Below are positions 46,018 to 54,836 of a DNA stretch of 64,000 nt, one piece after another (within the stretch, counting starts at the first letter, position 1; each line of letters starts with the position of its first letter). The notes beneath the pieces are model-generated. The model saw only the letters and a list, made by a program, of their open reading frames with translations, did no database searches and was not told the DNA's origin. This DNA comes from JAUIAI01 sp963732405. GTDB taxonomy: Bacteria > Pseudomonadota > Gammaproteobacteria > Burkholderiales > Burkholderiaceae_E. Where the stretch lies: positions 2,542,001 to 2,606,000 of the forward strand of contig CAVSZG010000001.1 in NCBI GenBank assembly GCA_963732405.1, given 5' to 3'. The translations under genes were made by a program, and so were the position numbers.

Positions 46018-47489
46018 GTTCTCTCAGCCTTGATCGCGCCATGGGTCGAACCGTCGCCGAGTTCACCGGCCAGCCTGGCCAGATCGGCTATCGATTCGGC
46101 CAGCGGGCAACGTTCGTCGATATCCTGCATCAGCAGTTTCTCGATCTTGGGCCACAGTGCAATGGCCTGGTCGACCTGCGGATCTGCTCCGGGGACGTAG
46201 GCCCCCAGTGCGATGAGTTCGCGATTTTTCTGATACGCGGCCCATGCGGTGCGCAAGCGGCGCGCATGACGTTGGTGGGCCGGCGAGGTAATCGCCGTCA
46301 TCACCCGGGAAATCGACGCGTCGATCGCGATGGCCGGGAAATGCCCTGCCTCGGCGAGCTCGCGCGAGAGCACGACATGCCCATCGAGAAAGGAGCGTGC
46401 CGCGTCGCCCACCGGATCATTGGTATCGTCACCTTCGATGAGGACCGTGTAGAAGGCCGTGATCGAGCCTTTGCCGTGTGCCGCGTTGCCGGCGCGCTCG
46501 ATCAGCTCGGGCAGTCGCGCGAACACCGACGCCGGATAACCCCGGGTCGCGGGAGACTCTCCCGCGGCAAGACTCACTTCGCGCATCGCCATCGCATACC
46601 GCGTGAGTGAGTCCATCAACAACAGCACCTGCAGGCCTTGATCGCGGTAGAACTCGGCGATGGCGGCCGCATAGGTTGCCGACTGAATCTTCATCAATGC
46701 CGGTTCATCGGCCGGTGCAACAATGACAGTGGCACGCTGGCGACCCGAAGGGCCCAGAATATCGTCGACAAATTCACGCACCTCTCGACCGCGCTCGCCG
46801 ATCAGTCCGACGACGATTACATCGGCGTCTGTATTGCGTGACATCATGCCCAGCAGCACGCTCTTGCCCACGCCGGCACCCGCAAACAGGCCCAGTCGCT
46901 GCCCCCGGCCGACGCTCAACATGGTGTTGATCGCCCGTACGCCGGTATCCAGCGGCTCGCGGATCGGGCTGCGGTGCATGGCGTTGACGGCTCGCGCCCG
47001 GATCGGGCGGTAACGGGTGGCCTGCAACAGGCCCTGACCGTCCATGGGGGTGCCGCGACCATCGACGATACGGCCCAGCAGACCGGGGCCGATCGGCAGA
47101 TGGCGACCGCGGTCCTCGCGCCTGGCCCAGGCGTGGGTCGGACGGCCCAGCGAGGGCCGCTCGATCCTGGGCTCAAGCGCCGCAACGGCAGCGCCGGGCG
47201 ACATGCCGGCGGTCGATTGGGTTGGCATCAGCAACAGATGGCCACGATTGAATCCGACCACTTCGGCATCGATCATGCCGGTACCGGCGCGCTCGCTGCC
47301 ATCCTCGATGATGCAGATACTGCCGATCGGCAGTTCGATGCCGGTGGCTTCGAGCGTGAGTCCGGTGACGCGGCAGAGCCGGCCGCGCTGCTCGATCGGT
47401 TGTGCACGACGCAGCATGCGTCGCGCTCCGTCGATCAGATCGAACCATTGACCGGTGCGATCAGTCGTGATCGGGTCGGACTCGCTCAT
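46014..47489 (-). CDS. fliI: Flagellum-specific ATP synthase FliI
   Basis: A 491-residue export ATPase. Walker A is GLFAGAGVGKSVLLGMM, Walker B VLLLMDSLTRYAMA, and the type III ATPase signature AGESPATRGYPASVFARLPELIERAG is present. The N-terminal beta barrel starts after about 20 residues. It overlaps both fliH and fliJ by 4 bases. Confidence 0.97.
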   Translation of the reverse strand: MSESDPITTDRTGQWFDLIDGARRMLRRAQPIEQRGRLCRVTGLTLEATGIELPIGSICIIEDGSERAGTGMIDAEVVGFNRGHLLLMPTQSTAGMSPGAAVAALEPRIERPSLGRPTHAWARREDRGRHLPIGPGLLGRIVDGRGTPMDGQGLLQATRYRPIRARAVNAMHRSPIREPLDTGVRAINTMLSVGRGQRLGLFAGAGVGKSVLLGMMSRNTDADVIVVGLIGERGREVREFVDDILGPSGRQRATVIVAPADEPALMKIQSATYAAAIAEFYRDQGLQVLLLMDSLTRYAMAMREVSLAAGESPATRGYPASVFARLPELIERAGNAAHGKGSITAFYTVLIEGDDTNDPVGDAARSFLDGHVVLSRELAEAGHFPAIAIDASISRVMTAITSPAHQRHARRLRTAWAAYQKNRELIALGAYVPGADPQVDQAIALWPKIEKLLMQDIDERCPLAESIADLARLAGELGDGSTHGAIKAERT

Positions 47490-48298
47490 GCGATCTGCTC
47501 GTCGGATGGCGACGGCAAGGCGTCGCCTGGCGACGCTCGCTGAAAACCCATCGCCGCCAGGGTTCTGCGCCAGCGCGTTGGCAGGCTTGCGTCGATCAAT
47601 GATTCAGGCGACTCGAGCCGGCAGCCGCCCGCATCGATCTGCCGGTCGGCAACCAGATTGATCCGGGCGAAAACCGGCGTGTCCTGTAGCGCCGCGGCCA
47701 GCGTGTCCAGATCCGCCGGATTGAGATGGATCGTCATCTGGGCGGGCGCTGATCCGACCAGGGCCAGACACTCTCTGACCACAGGCAATACGGCAAGGCG
47801 ATCAGCCTGGATACGATCGGCAACGATACGCTCGGCCAGCGCAATGGCCAGGTCCAGGACGCGGTCGGCCAGCGCCGATTCCATGGTGCTGAACTCGCGC
47901 TCGAATCCATTCAACAGAGCCTGCATCCGTTCGGCGGCCGCGCCGCCGGCCCGCTGCTCATCGGCGGCTCGTTCGGCGATCAGCGTCGCGCGGGCCTGTT
48001 CGTAGCCTTCCTGACGGCCGCGTAGCAGTCCGTCCTGCACGCCGCGCTCGAACATCGCCCGCTTGGCCAGGTCGATTCGCCGTTCAATGGCCGGATCCCG
48101 CGGCGGGGCGGCCGGCGGCTCGGTCGGTCCGGATTGGGCGGCCTGGGCTTCGCGATCGGCCCTGAGCGAGCGTTTCGCACTGGCGTGAGCCAACCGCGGC
48201 TCGGTCGATAGAGCGCCGATCGGCATGCGGCGGGCGTTGGCGATATCGAGCGAGACCGTGATCCGGCCCGGCTTGGACCCGCGACGGCGGTCAGACAT
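47486..48298 (-). CDS. fliH: Flagellar assembly protein FliH
   Basis: About 270 residues from ATG 48298 (MSDRRRGSK), overlapping the fliG end by 8 bases. The middle (about 80-150) is a coiled coil with GLLRGRQEGYEQARATL, including the glycine-spaced helix typical of FliH. The C-terminal domain (AERIVADRIQADRL... to the end) regulates FliI. Overlaps fliI by 4 bases. Confidence 0.9.
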   Translation of the reverse strand: MSDRRRGSKPGRITVSLDIANARRMPIGALSTEPRLAHASAKRSLRADREAQAAQSGPTEPPAAPPRDPAIERRIDLAKRAMFERGVQDGLLRGRQEGYEQARATLIAERAADEQRAGGAAAERMQALLNGFEREFSTMESALADRVLDLAIALAERIVADRIQADRLAVLPVVRECLALVGSAPAQMTIHLNPADLDTLAAALQDTPVFARINLVADRQIDAGGCRLESPESLIDASLPTRWRRTLAAMGFQRASPGDALPSPSDEQIA

Positions 48299-49304
48299 AG
48301 GCGTCGTCACCACCGCCACTGCCCAGTGCGATCTGACCCTCGTCCGCCAGTCGCTTGACGGTCTTCAGGATCTCCTTCTGTTCGGCTTCGACATCGGCCA
48401 CCTTGGCCGGGCCGCGCGATTCCAGATCCTCGCGAAGCGTGGCGGCAGCGCGCTGGCTCATGTTACGGAAGATCTTCTCGCGAAGGTCCTGATCGGCGCC
48501 CTTGAGTGCCAGGATCAGGGATTCGGTCTGGGCCTCGCGCAAGACCATCTGAATGGCCTTGTCGTCCAGATTGATGAGATCGGCGAACACGAACATCTGG
48601 TCTGAGATCCGCTGGGCCATGTCGGCATCCTGTTCCTGGATCCAGTCCAGCACGCCCTTCTCGGCGGCTGCACCCATATAGTTCAGGATCTCAGCCGCCG
48701 GCTTGGGTCCGCCGAGCTTGTGATTGCTCTTGCCCGACCCGCCCGAGGACATCAGGGTGCCCAGCACGTCATTCAGTTCGCGCAGCGCCGTGGGCTGTAT
48801 GCCTTCCAGTGTGGAGATCCGCAGCAAGACATCGCCGCGCAGCCGATCGGAAAAATTGAGCAAAATGCCGGACGCATGGTCGCGTTCCAGATGCACGAGA
48901 ATCGACGCGATGATCTGCGGATGCTCGTTGCGGATCAGTTCGGCGACAGCCTGGGCATCCATCCACTTGAGGTTCTCGATCCCCGAGATGTCATTGCCGG
49001 CCAGTATCCGGTCGATCAAGAGCCCGGCCTTTTCTTCGCCCAAGGCCTTTTTCAGAACATCTCGCACATATTCATCGGTGTCTTCGACGATGAAATTGGT
49101 TTCGGCCATGCGCTCTTCGAAGCGATCGAGCACCTCACCGATATGTCGACGGCTGGCGGTCTTGAGCTGCGACATCCGCTCACCCAGGCGCTGCGCTTCC
49201 TTGGGGGTCAGCAATTTGATGACCTCGGCTGCCGCCGTTGCGCCCATGCTCATGAGCAACACGGCGGCATCCGTCAATCCGTCGCTTGGCGTCTCTTCTG
49301 CCAT
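48291..49304 (-). CDS. fliG: Flagellar motor switch protein FliG
   Basis: A 337-residue torque protein. ATG 49304 overlaps the fliF stop by one base (TAATG); an in-frame start at 49322 would add six residues. N-terminal domain: DAAVLLMSMGATAAAEVIKLL. Middle: EHPQIIASILVHLERDHASGIL. C-terminal charged helix with MVLREAQTESLILALKGADQDLREKIFRNMSQRAA carries the residues facing MotA. Confidence 0.97.
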   Translation of the reverse strand: MAEETPSDGLTDAAVLLMSMGATAAAEVIKLLTPKEAQRLGERMSQLKTASRRHIGEVLDRFEERMAETNFIVEDTDEYVRDVLKKALGEEKAGLLIDRILAGNDISGIENLKWMDAQAVAELIRNEHPQIIASILVHLERDHASGILLNFSDRLRGDVLLRISTLEGIQPTALRELNDVLGTLMSSGGSGKSNHKLGGPKPAAEILNYMGAAAEKGVLDWIQEQDADMAQRISDQMFVFADLINLDDKAIQMVLREAQTESLILALKGADQDLREKIFRNMSQRAAATLREDLESRGPAKVADVEAEQKEILKTVKRLADEGQIALGSGGGDDAYV

Positions 49305-50971
49305 TACTCGGCCGCCATCCATTCGCGCACGATGTGGGCGACAGCCATCGGGTTCTCGCGGGCCAGTTTCAGCACGTCATCATTTCGCTTGAAGTCAACC
49401 GGGGGCTCGCCCAGCCCCTGGACATCCGGTGGCGGTGGCAGTTCGATCTGATCCTCGACGACGGCGTCGACCAGACTGCCGGGCGAATCCTGTTCGGCAT
49501 TGGTCGCCGGTGGCGGCAGGGCACGAGCATCGCTGATGCTCTTCAATGCGGGTCTGATCACCTTGAAGATGGTGATCAATCCGAGCAACGCGATCCCCAG
49601 GTGTTTGGCAATTTCCAGTGCAATCGGAATATTGGCCCGATCCTTCCAGAACGGCAGTTCGGGCTCGACAACCGCCGGTTCAATCGTGAATGCACTGTTC
49701 ATGATGTTGATCGAATCGCCACGCTCGGCCGAGAAGCCGATGGCCTCTCGAACCAGTGCGTTCATGCGTTCCAGTTCATCTGGCTCGATCGGCGTCATCG
49801 TCACCGCGCCATCGGCAGCCACGCTGCGACGATGATTGACGACGATGCCGGCGGTCAGGCGACGAATCTGTCCCGGTGATCCGCGCGTGACCCGGACCGT
49901 CTTGTCCACCTCATAGTTGATCAGCGATTCGCGCACACCCTGGCCGGCCGCGCCACCCGCCACTGTGCCGGCTGGTCCGACGGCCTGACCCGGCCCGTTG
50001 ATCGGTGCAAGGGGTTGCGGATTGGGCTGATTGGTGACCGCACCAGGGATACCGCCAGCGCCTGCTGCCTGGTCGGCTTCGCGACGCATCTGCTCGCTGC
50101 GCACCGCGGCACTCTGAGGTGTCTGGTTGGGCTTGTACAGTTCGTCGGTTGCATGGGTCTCGCTGAAGTCCATGTCGGCGCTGACCTGCGCGCGGACATT
50201 GCCCACACCGACCACCGGTTCGAGCAACTCGATGATCCGTTCGCGCATCGATGATTCAACGTGCGCCTCATAGGCCAGTTGCGATGCGCTGGGCAGATTG
50301 CCCGGCTCATCGCCACCCTGCTTGAGCAGGCCGCCGTCCTGGTCGATGACCTTGACCTGGTCGGGTTCGAGTCTGGGAATCGATGCGGCGACCAGGTGGA
50401 CGATGCCCGAGACCTGATTCGCATCGAGCGATCGTCCGGGGTGCAGCGTGACCAGTACCGAGGCGGACGGGGTCTGGCGACCTCGAAGGAAGCCGCCTTC
50501 CTGCGGGATCGCCAGATGAACCCGGGCCGATTGAACCGCCGCCAGCGATTCGATAGAACGGGTCAGTTCGCCCTGCAGGCCGCGCTGATAACTCAGCCGC
50601 TCCTGGAACTGGGTCATGCCGAAACGCTGCTCGTCGAGCAACTCGAAGCCGGTGCTCGATCCTCGTGGCAGTCCGGCCGAGGCCAGTTCCAGGCGCATCC
50701 GGTGCACCTGATCCTCGGGAATCAGCAGTGCCTCTCCCCCGGCGGCGAATCGATACGGAATATTCCGGGCGGACAGTGCGGCGATGATGGCACCGCCATC
50801 GCGATCCGACAGATTGGCGAACAACACCCGATAGGGTTCTTCGCGCAGACTGATCAACGACCACGCAATGATGGCCGTGAGCGCGAGCACGCCGGCGGCC
50901 AGGATGATCCGGGGTTTGAGCGCCGCGGGAATCATGGCAGTTGGCGTGAGGGCGGCACTGACGTCGGCCAT
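49304..50971 (-). CDS. fliF: Flagellar MS-ring protein FliF
   Basis: A 555-residue protein. TM1 near residue 24-45 (ILAAGVLALTAIIAWSLI) is followed by ring-building motifs (YRVLFANLSDRDGGAIIAAL and ARVHLAIPQ). A Gly/Pro/Ala-rich stretch lies in the beta-collar region near 305-350. TM2 is near 460 (LGIALLGLITIFKVI). The C-terminal tail (VLKLARENPMAVAHIVREWM) binds FliG. It is the first gene of the fliFGHIJK series and is divergent from fliE. Confidence 0.97.
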   Translation of the reverse strand: MADVSAALTPTAMIPAALKPRIILAAGVLALTAIIAWSLISLREEPYRVLFANLSDRDGGAIIAALSARNIPYRFAAGGEALLIPEDQVHRMRLELASAGLPRGSSTGFELLDEQRFGMTQFQERLSYQRGLQGELTRSIESLAAVQSARVHLAIPQEGGFLRGRQTPSASVLVTLHPGRSLDANQVSGIVHLVAASIPRLEPDQVKVIDQDGGLLKQGGDEPGNLPSASQLAYEAHVESSMRERIIELLEPVVGVGNVRAQVSADMDFSETHATDELYKPNQTPQSAAVRSEQMRREADQAAGAGGIPGAVTNQPNPQPLAPINGPGQAVGPAGTVAGGAAGQGVRESLINYEVDKTVRVTRGSPGQIRRLTAGIVVNHRRSVAADGAVTMTPIEPDELERMNALVREAIGFSAERGDSINIMNSAFTIEPAVVEPELPFWKDRANIPIALEIAKHLGIALLGLITIFKVIRPALKSISDARALPPPATNAEQDSPGSLVDAVVEDQIELPPPPDVQGLGEPPVDFKRNDDVLKLARENPMAVAHIVREWMAAE

Positions 50972-51150
50972 TCAGGAAATCCAGTAAAGCGTTGACGGTA
51001 TGGCCCGGCCATTGTCGGGGGAACTTGAGGGGGCGGAGTGGCGAAATAGCGGGAGTCCTGCCTGCTTATTCGGCCCTGGACAGCCGGCTCGCGCGCGACA
51101 ATGACGACATCAACACGATATCGGCCGGCACTGTGCGGCCGTCACGCGCC

Positions 51151-51468
51151 ATGGAAATCAAGTCGATCGATCAGCTCAAGGCAGCCCTGCAGGCGGCGGG
51201 TCGCTCGGCCGCCCATGACGCGCAGGGTGTCGAACCTGGCGAGGTAGGGCATTTCGGCTCGGCCTTGCAGGAGGCGCTGCACAAAGTGTCCGCGCTTCAG
51301 GAAGACAGCGCCAGTATGCAGAAGGCGTTTCAACAGGGGCTGCCCGGCGCATCGCTCGAGCAGACCATGGTGTCGATGCAGAAGTCGCAGATTGCCTTTC
51401 AGGCGGCAGTGACCGTGCGAAACCGACTGGTTTCAGCCTACACTGACATCATGAACATGCAGGTCTGA
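51151..51468 (+). CDS. fliE: Flagellar hook-basal body protein FliE
   Basis: A 105-residue rod/MS-ring adaptor. The start ATG 51151 (MEIKSIDQL) is set by homology; the longer frame upstream is not conserved. FGSALQEALHKVSALQ and the C-terminal MVSMQKSQIAFQAAVTVRNRLVSAYTDIMNMQV are the family signature. fliE is divergent from fliF with 179 bases between starts, as in E. coli. Confidence 0.96.
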   Translation: MEIKSIDQLKAALQAAGRSAAHDAQGVEPGEVGHFGSALQEALHKVSALQEDSASMQKAFQQGLPGASLEQTMVSMQKSQIAFQAAVTVRNRLVSAYTDIMNMQV

Positions 51469-51492
51469 GCACGTCGGCCAGACCGGCGTGTT

Positions 51493-52257
51493 TCACCGAT
51501 CGGTGCGGGCTCTGAGCTGGGCGCGCTCAGCATCCTGAACATAGATGGCGATCGCGCGTTCGACCTCATTGGGCAGGTTGATGAACTCGCAGCCGACCCG
51601 GTCGTGCAGCGGATCGTTGGCCAGATCGAGAATCGAGCGGATCACGAAGCTGCAGGGCACGGGCACTCGCGGTCCCAGTTCGAGCCGGGCCAGCGCGATC
51701 CGGTCGCCAAGCTCGAAACTGCGCGCCTCGCGTGGCCGCAAGAAGGACAGGCCGGTCGCGCTCAGGTCGAAGATCCGGAAACTGTCTTCATGGCCCGGCG
51801 TTCCCCTGACGATCAGATTGCCTCGATGACCGGCGGGTGGCCGAACGCGGAATGCGGCACGGCGCTGGATACGGTACAGCCGGGCGGGCGCCTCGCCGAA
51901 CAACAGCGAGGCTTCGGGAACATCGTCCGGCCCGGACAATCGCATCTCGAACTGAACCTTCACGCTGTCCAGGAAGCCGACGACCGTGCAGCGCCTGGCG
52001 GCCAAAAAGGCGTTCCGGCTGTCATGATCGGTCTGCAGGGAGAAAGCCAGTCGTCCGTCTTCGACGGCGATCAGTTGCGACGCGGCGGCGGTGTTGTCCT
52101 CGTCAGACACGAACAGCCAGATCAGTGCACGCTTGCGCACCAGTTCCGCCAACAGCTTGCTGATGGTACCGGCCGCGCTGATCTCGAATTCAGCGAGTCG
52201 GGCCAGATCGGGCTCGGGCATGCACAGGCCCTGACGTTCGCCTACAAGAGTGGCCAC
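51493..52257 (-). CDS. ycgR: YcgR-type flagellar brake protein with PilZ domain
   Basis: A 254-residue cyclic di-GMP sensor. The N-terminal YcgR-N domain (about 25-125) is followed by a PilZ domain with the two ligand motifs: RIQRRAAFRVRPP (RxxxR) near 130 and DLSATGLSF near 165. YcgR proteins bind the motor when cyclic di-GMP rises and slow swimming. GTG 52257 is the likely start; ATG 52221 is the alternative. It lies 4 bases after fliT, so it should be co-expressed with fliS and fliT from the sigma-28 site at 53061. Confidence 0.9.
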   Translation of the reverse strand: MATLVGERQGLCMPEPDLARLAEFEISAAGTISKLLAELVRKRALIWLFVSDEDNTAAASQLIAVEDGRLAFSLQTDHDSRNAFLAARRCTVVGFLDSVKVQFEMRLSGPDDVPEASLLFGEAPARLYRIQRRAAFRVRPPAGHRGNLIVRGTPGHEDSFRIFDLSATGLSFLRPREARSFELGDRIALARLELGPRVPVPCSFVIRSILDLANDPLHDRVGCEFINLPNEVERAIAIYVQDAERAQLRARTDR

Positions 52258-52261
52258 TTGG

Positions 52262-52597
52262 TTAACTCCACGTTGTGTCTGGGAGGGTGGTGCGCGAGCG
52301 CGCCGGCCCGGCTGGCGTCAGCAGGGCGTCCAGGCGTGCCACGCGGGGATCGCGTAAATGACGGATTTCAGCATCCAGACGCACGATTTGTGTCAGGATG
52401 GCCAGGCGCTCGCGTCGTGCCGCCCGGTCGGGCAGCAGGGCCGGATCCTGGCCTCGCAGGCTGGCGGTCAGTCGGGCGACCTGATCGGCAGTGGCGGATA
52501 CCGCCGCCCAGTCCTGACGTCGTGCATGGTCGCGCATCCGTTCGACGCAGGACAGTACCGAGCGGTAATGCCCGATGGTGACGGGTTGTGCGCTCAT
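52262..52597 (-). CDS. fliT: Flagellar export chaperone FliT-like protein
   Basis: A 111-residue protein. Helices with SVLSCVERMRDHARRQDWAAVSATADQVARL and AILTQIVRLDAEIRHLRDPRVARLDALL match FliT, the chaperone for the cap protein FliD and, in enterics, an FlhDC antagonist. Conservation is weak; position after fliS (4-base overlap) supports the call. Confidence 0.75.
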   Translation of the reverse strand: MSAQPVTIGHYRSVLSCVERMRDHARRQDWAAVSATADQVARLTASLRGQDPALLPDRAARRERLAILTQIVRLDAEIRHLRDPRVARLDALLTPAGPARSRTTLPDTTWS

Positions 52598-53025
52598 GAA
52601 GCGGCGCCGATCCGCCTGGCCTGGCGCACGTTATTCGCGCCCGGCGCGATCGATGACCAACCGTCATTCACTTCCCTGAGCAGCGAGCGGACTTCGCCCA
52701 GGATAGTCCGGTCATTGCGCAGATTGGCCAGCAACAGCTGATTCAGCATGTAGTCGTAGAGCAGGCGAAGATTGTCGGCGATCTCGCCGCCCTGAGGATC
52801 CAGAACGGCCCTGAGTCCTTCATCGATGATTCGGATCGCCCGGCTGATCGCCTCGCCCTTGGCTGCAATGTCGCCCGATTGCATGGCGCTGTCGGCGGCG
52901 ATGAACAGCTTGTCCGCGCCGTCGAACAGCATCATGATCAGGCGATGCGGGTCGGCTTGCGACACGCCGGTATCAAGGTGAATCTGGTTGTACATCTGGG
53001 CGGGACTGTGGGACTTGCCGAACAT
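52594..53025 (-). CDS. fliS: Flagellin chaperone FliS
   Basis: A 143-residue helical chaperone that binds the flagellin C-terminus in the cytosol. YNQIHLDTGVSQADPHRLIMMLFDGADKLF and AIRIIDEGLRAVLDPQGGEIADNLRLLYDYMLNQLLLAN are diagnostic. A sigma-28-type promoter lies about 36 bases upstream. Confidence 0.96.
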   Translation of the reverse strand: MFGKSHSPAQMYNQIHLDTGVSQADPHRLIMMLFDGADKLFIAADSAMQSGDIAAKGEAISRAIRIIDEGLRAVLDPQGGEIADNLRLLYDYMLNQLLLANLRNDRTILGEVRSLLREVNDGWSSIAPGANNVRQARRIGAAS

Positions 53026-53060
53026 GACAGGCGATCCGGGAATTTGAAGTGGTACGACTG

Positions 53061-53087
53061 GTATCGGCTTTCAGGGCGTGCGCTTGA
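53061..53087 (-). promoter_or_regulatory. Sigma-28 (FliA) promoter for fliS-fliT-ycgR
   Basis: On the minus strand: TCAA (53087-53084), 15 bases, then GCCGATAC (53068-53061). The consensus is TAAA or TCAA, N15, GCCGATAA, so the -10 has one mismatch. Transcription should start about 30 bases before fliS. Confidence 0.8.
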
Positions 53088-53155
53088 GCGCAATGACGGT
53101 CGGGTTGCCTCAGAATAGCGGCACACAATCGGTCAGGTCGGCAAGGTCCCGGCTG

Positions 53156-53182
53156 AATGCAAGAGGGCCGGTTTCCCGGCCC
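53156..53182 (-). terminator. Hairpin terminator after fliD
   Basis: On the minus strand GGGCCGG-GAAA-CCGGCCC, a perfect 7-bp stem with a GNRA loop, then TCTTGCATT. It lies about 30 bases beyond the fliD stop. Confidence 0.7.
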
Positions 53183-53210
53183 CCGTCGAATGATCCAGCC
53201 TGCCCGATGG

Positions 53211-54680
53211 CTACAGCTTGCTGACCGTGGCGAGCGCGGCGGTCATGGTGCTCAGATTCGCATCGAGTGCTGTGTATTGACGCAGCAGGCGTTGCTGAAT
53301 GTCGTCCAGCCGACGCTCATAACGCTCCTGCTGACGGGTCAGGTCGGTCTCGCGACTTCTGAGTGACTCGGTCAGCCCGGTGATCGCGCCGTCGGCCCCC
53401 AGGAAGTTGCCGATCAGTGTATCGAAGCGGCGCCCGAATCCGTGCGACGCAGCGTCCAGGCCACCGGCCGCAAAGAACTGGTTCAGTTTGTCCGGGCTGG
53501 CCAGGGCCAGATCCATGCGGGCGGAATCGACCGAGAGCGTGCCATCGCGCCCGACCTGCAGGCCGATATCGCTCAGGCGACGAAATGCGTCGGTGGTGGT
53601 CGTGCCAGTGGTGGGGGGCAGCGCACTGTCGGGCAGGGTGGTGCCCACGATCTGGCGCAATTGCTGCTGCACCATCAGGACCATCCGGTTACCCTGCAGG
53701 GGGCCTGCCGTCTGAGTCTCGGCGTCATATCGGGTCTGGGCCCGGATCAGGCTGTTCAGTTCGTTGTAGCCGCTCACGAACTCATCCAGTCGGGTCCGGA
53801 TTGACTCGCTGTCGGTGCTGACCTCCAGCGCGACCGGATCGGTCGTCACCTTGCGCAGGCTCAGCGAGATGTTCTCGAGAATGCCATCCGGATCGTTGCT
53901 CGCACTCTCCAGAGCCAGGCCGTTGAGTTCGAACTTCGCATTGGCCGCGGTCTGGGTCTGGGTGATCTCACCACCGGTCTGACCCGGGTCGAACCTCAGA
54001 TCGGCCAGCGACAATACCGGAAACGTCTTGCCGGGCAGGGTGGGTTGATTCTCGCCTGTGCCGGCCGTGCCGTCGACGGTGGCCATGATTCTGAACGCTT
54101 GCATGTCACCGCTCTCGGTGCTGCGCAGCATCAGCCGGGTCCCATTGGCGTCGGTCACGAGCGAGGCGCCGACATCGGGATTGGCCAGATTGATCGCCTT
54201 GCTCACATCCTGCAGGGTGGACCCTGGGGCGATCGTGATGGTCAATGCCTCGCGTTGCAGGTCTGGTCTGAATCCGGTCGGCGATTGTGTGCCCATCCGG
54301 AAGGTCAATGTACCGCCGCCGATCACGCTGAGCGGGCTGGCCATGGCGCTAGAGACCACCGTCTGGGGGGACGCCAGTTGCTGCACATCAACCGAATAGC
54401 TGCCTTGCAGCGCCCCGGTGGCGGCCTTGATGCCCACCGCAGTCTCGTCGCCGCTGCTTGCCGAAGCGGACTGCCAGGTTTCGGCACGGGCCAGCGAGGC
54501 GGCGGTGGTGCGAAACTTGTCCAGGGCCGCCTGGAGCTTGCCGACCTCCGAGATGGTCGAGCGCACCCCCTGGGTATTGGTCTCAATGCGTTTGAGCGGC
54601 TCTCGTTCGACATTCATCAATGCCGTGACGATGCCGTTGACGTCGATCGAGTTGCTTGCGGTGATTGGACTGGTAGCCAT
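53211..54680 (-). CDS. fliD: Flagellar filament cap protein FliD
   Basis: A 489-residue hook-associated protein 2. The N-terminal D0 region (SNSIDVNGIVTALMNVEREPLKRIE) and the C-terminal helices (VTESLRSRETDLTRQQERYERRLDD-type text ending ...LATVSKL) are conserved; the middle is variable. It caps the filament and promotes flagellin folding. A sigma-28 promoter ends 7 bases before its ATG, so its mRNA would be nearly leaderless. Confidence 0.94.
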   Translation of the reverse strand: MATSPITASNSIDVNGIVTALMNVEREPLKRIETNTQGVRSTISEVGKLQAALDKFRTTAASLARAETWQSASASSGDETAVGIKAATGALQGSYSVDVQQLASPQTVVSSAMASPLSVIGGGTLTFRMGTQSPTGFRPDLQREALTITIAPGSTLQDVSKAINLANPDVGASLVTDANGTRLMLRSTESGDMQAFRIMATVDGTAGTGENQPTLPGKTFPVLSLADLRFDPGQTGGEITQTQTAANAKFELNGLALESASNDPDGILENISLSLRKVTTDPVALEVSTDSESIRTRLDEFVSGYNELNSLIRAQTRYDAETQTAGPLQGNRMVLMVQQQLRQIVGTTLPDSALPPTTGTTTTDAFRRLSDIGLQVGRDGTLSVDSARMDLALASPDKLNQFFAAGGLDAASHGFGRRFDTLIGNFLGADGAITGLTESLRSRETDLTRQQERYERRLDDIQQRLLRQYTALDANLSTMTAALATVSKL

Positions 54681-54687
54681 GGACTTG

Positions 54688-54714
54688 GTATCGGCAATGC
54701 GCCGTCTGGCTTTA
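54688..54714 (-). promoter_or_regulatory. Sigma-28 (FliA) promoter abutting the fliD start codon
   Basis: On the minus strand TAAA (54714-54711), 15 bases, then GCCGATAC (54695-54688). Only seven bases, CAAGTCC, separate the -10 from the fliD ATG. Confidence 0.78.
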
Positions 54715-54836
54715 GCCCGCAGAAGCGGCGCCGAAAGGCCGCTGTTCCGCGCACCCCGGTACGCGCCATTGCCGTTGATCGGCCGACCGGCGGTGCCTCG
54801 ACGGCCGGTCGTCGGACAAGATCAGCGCGCCGGCGA

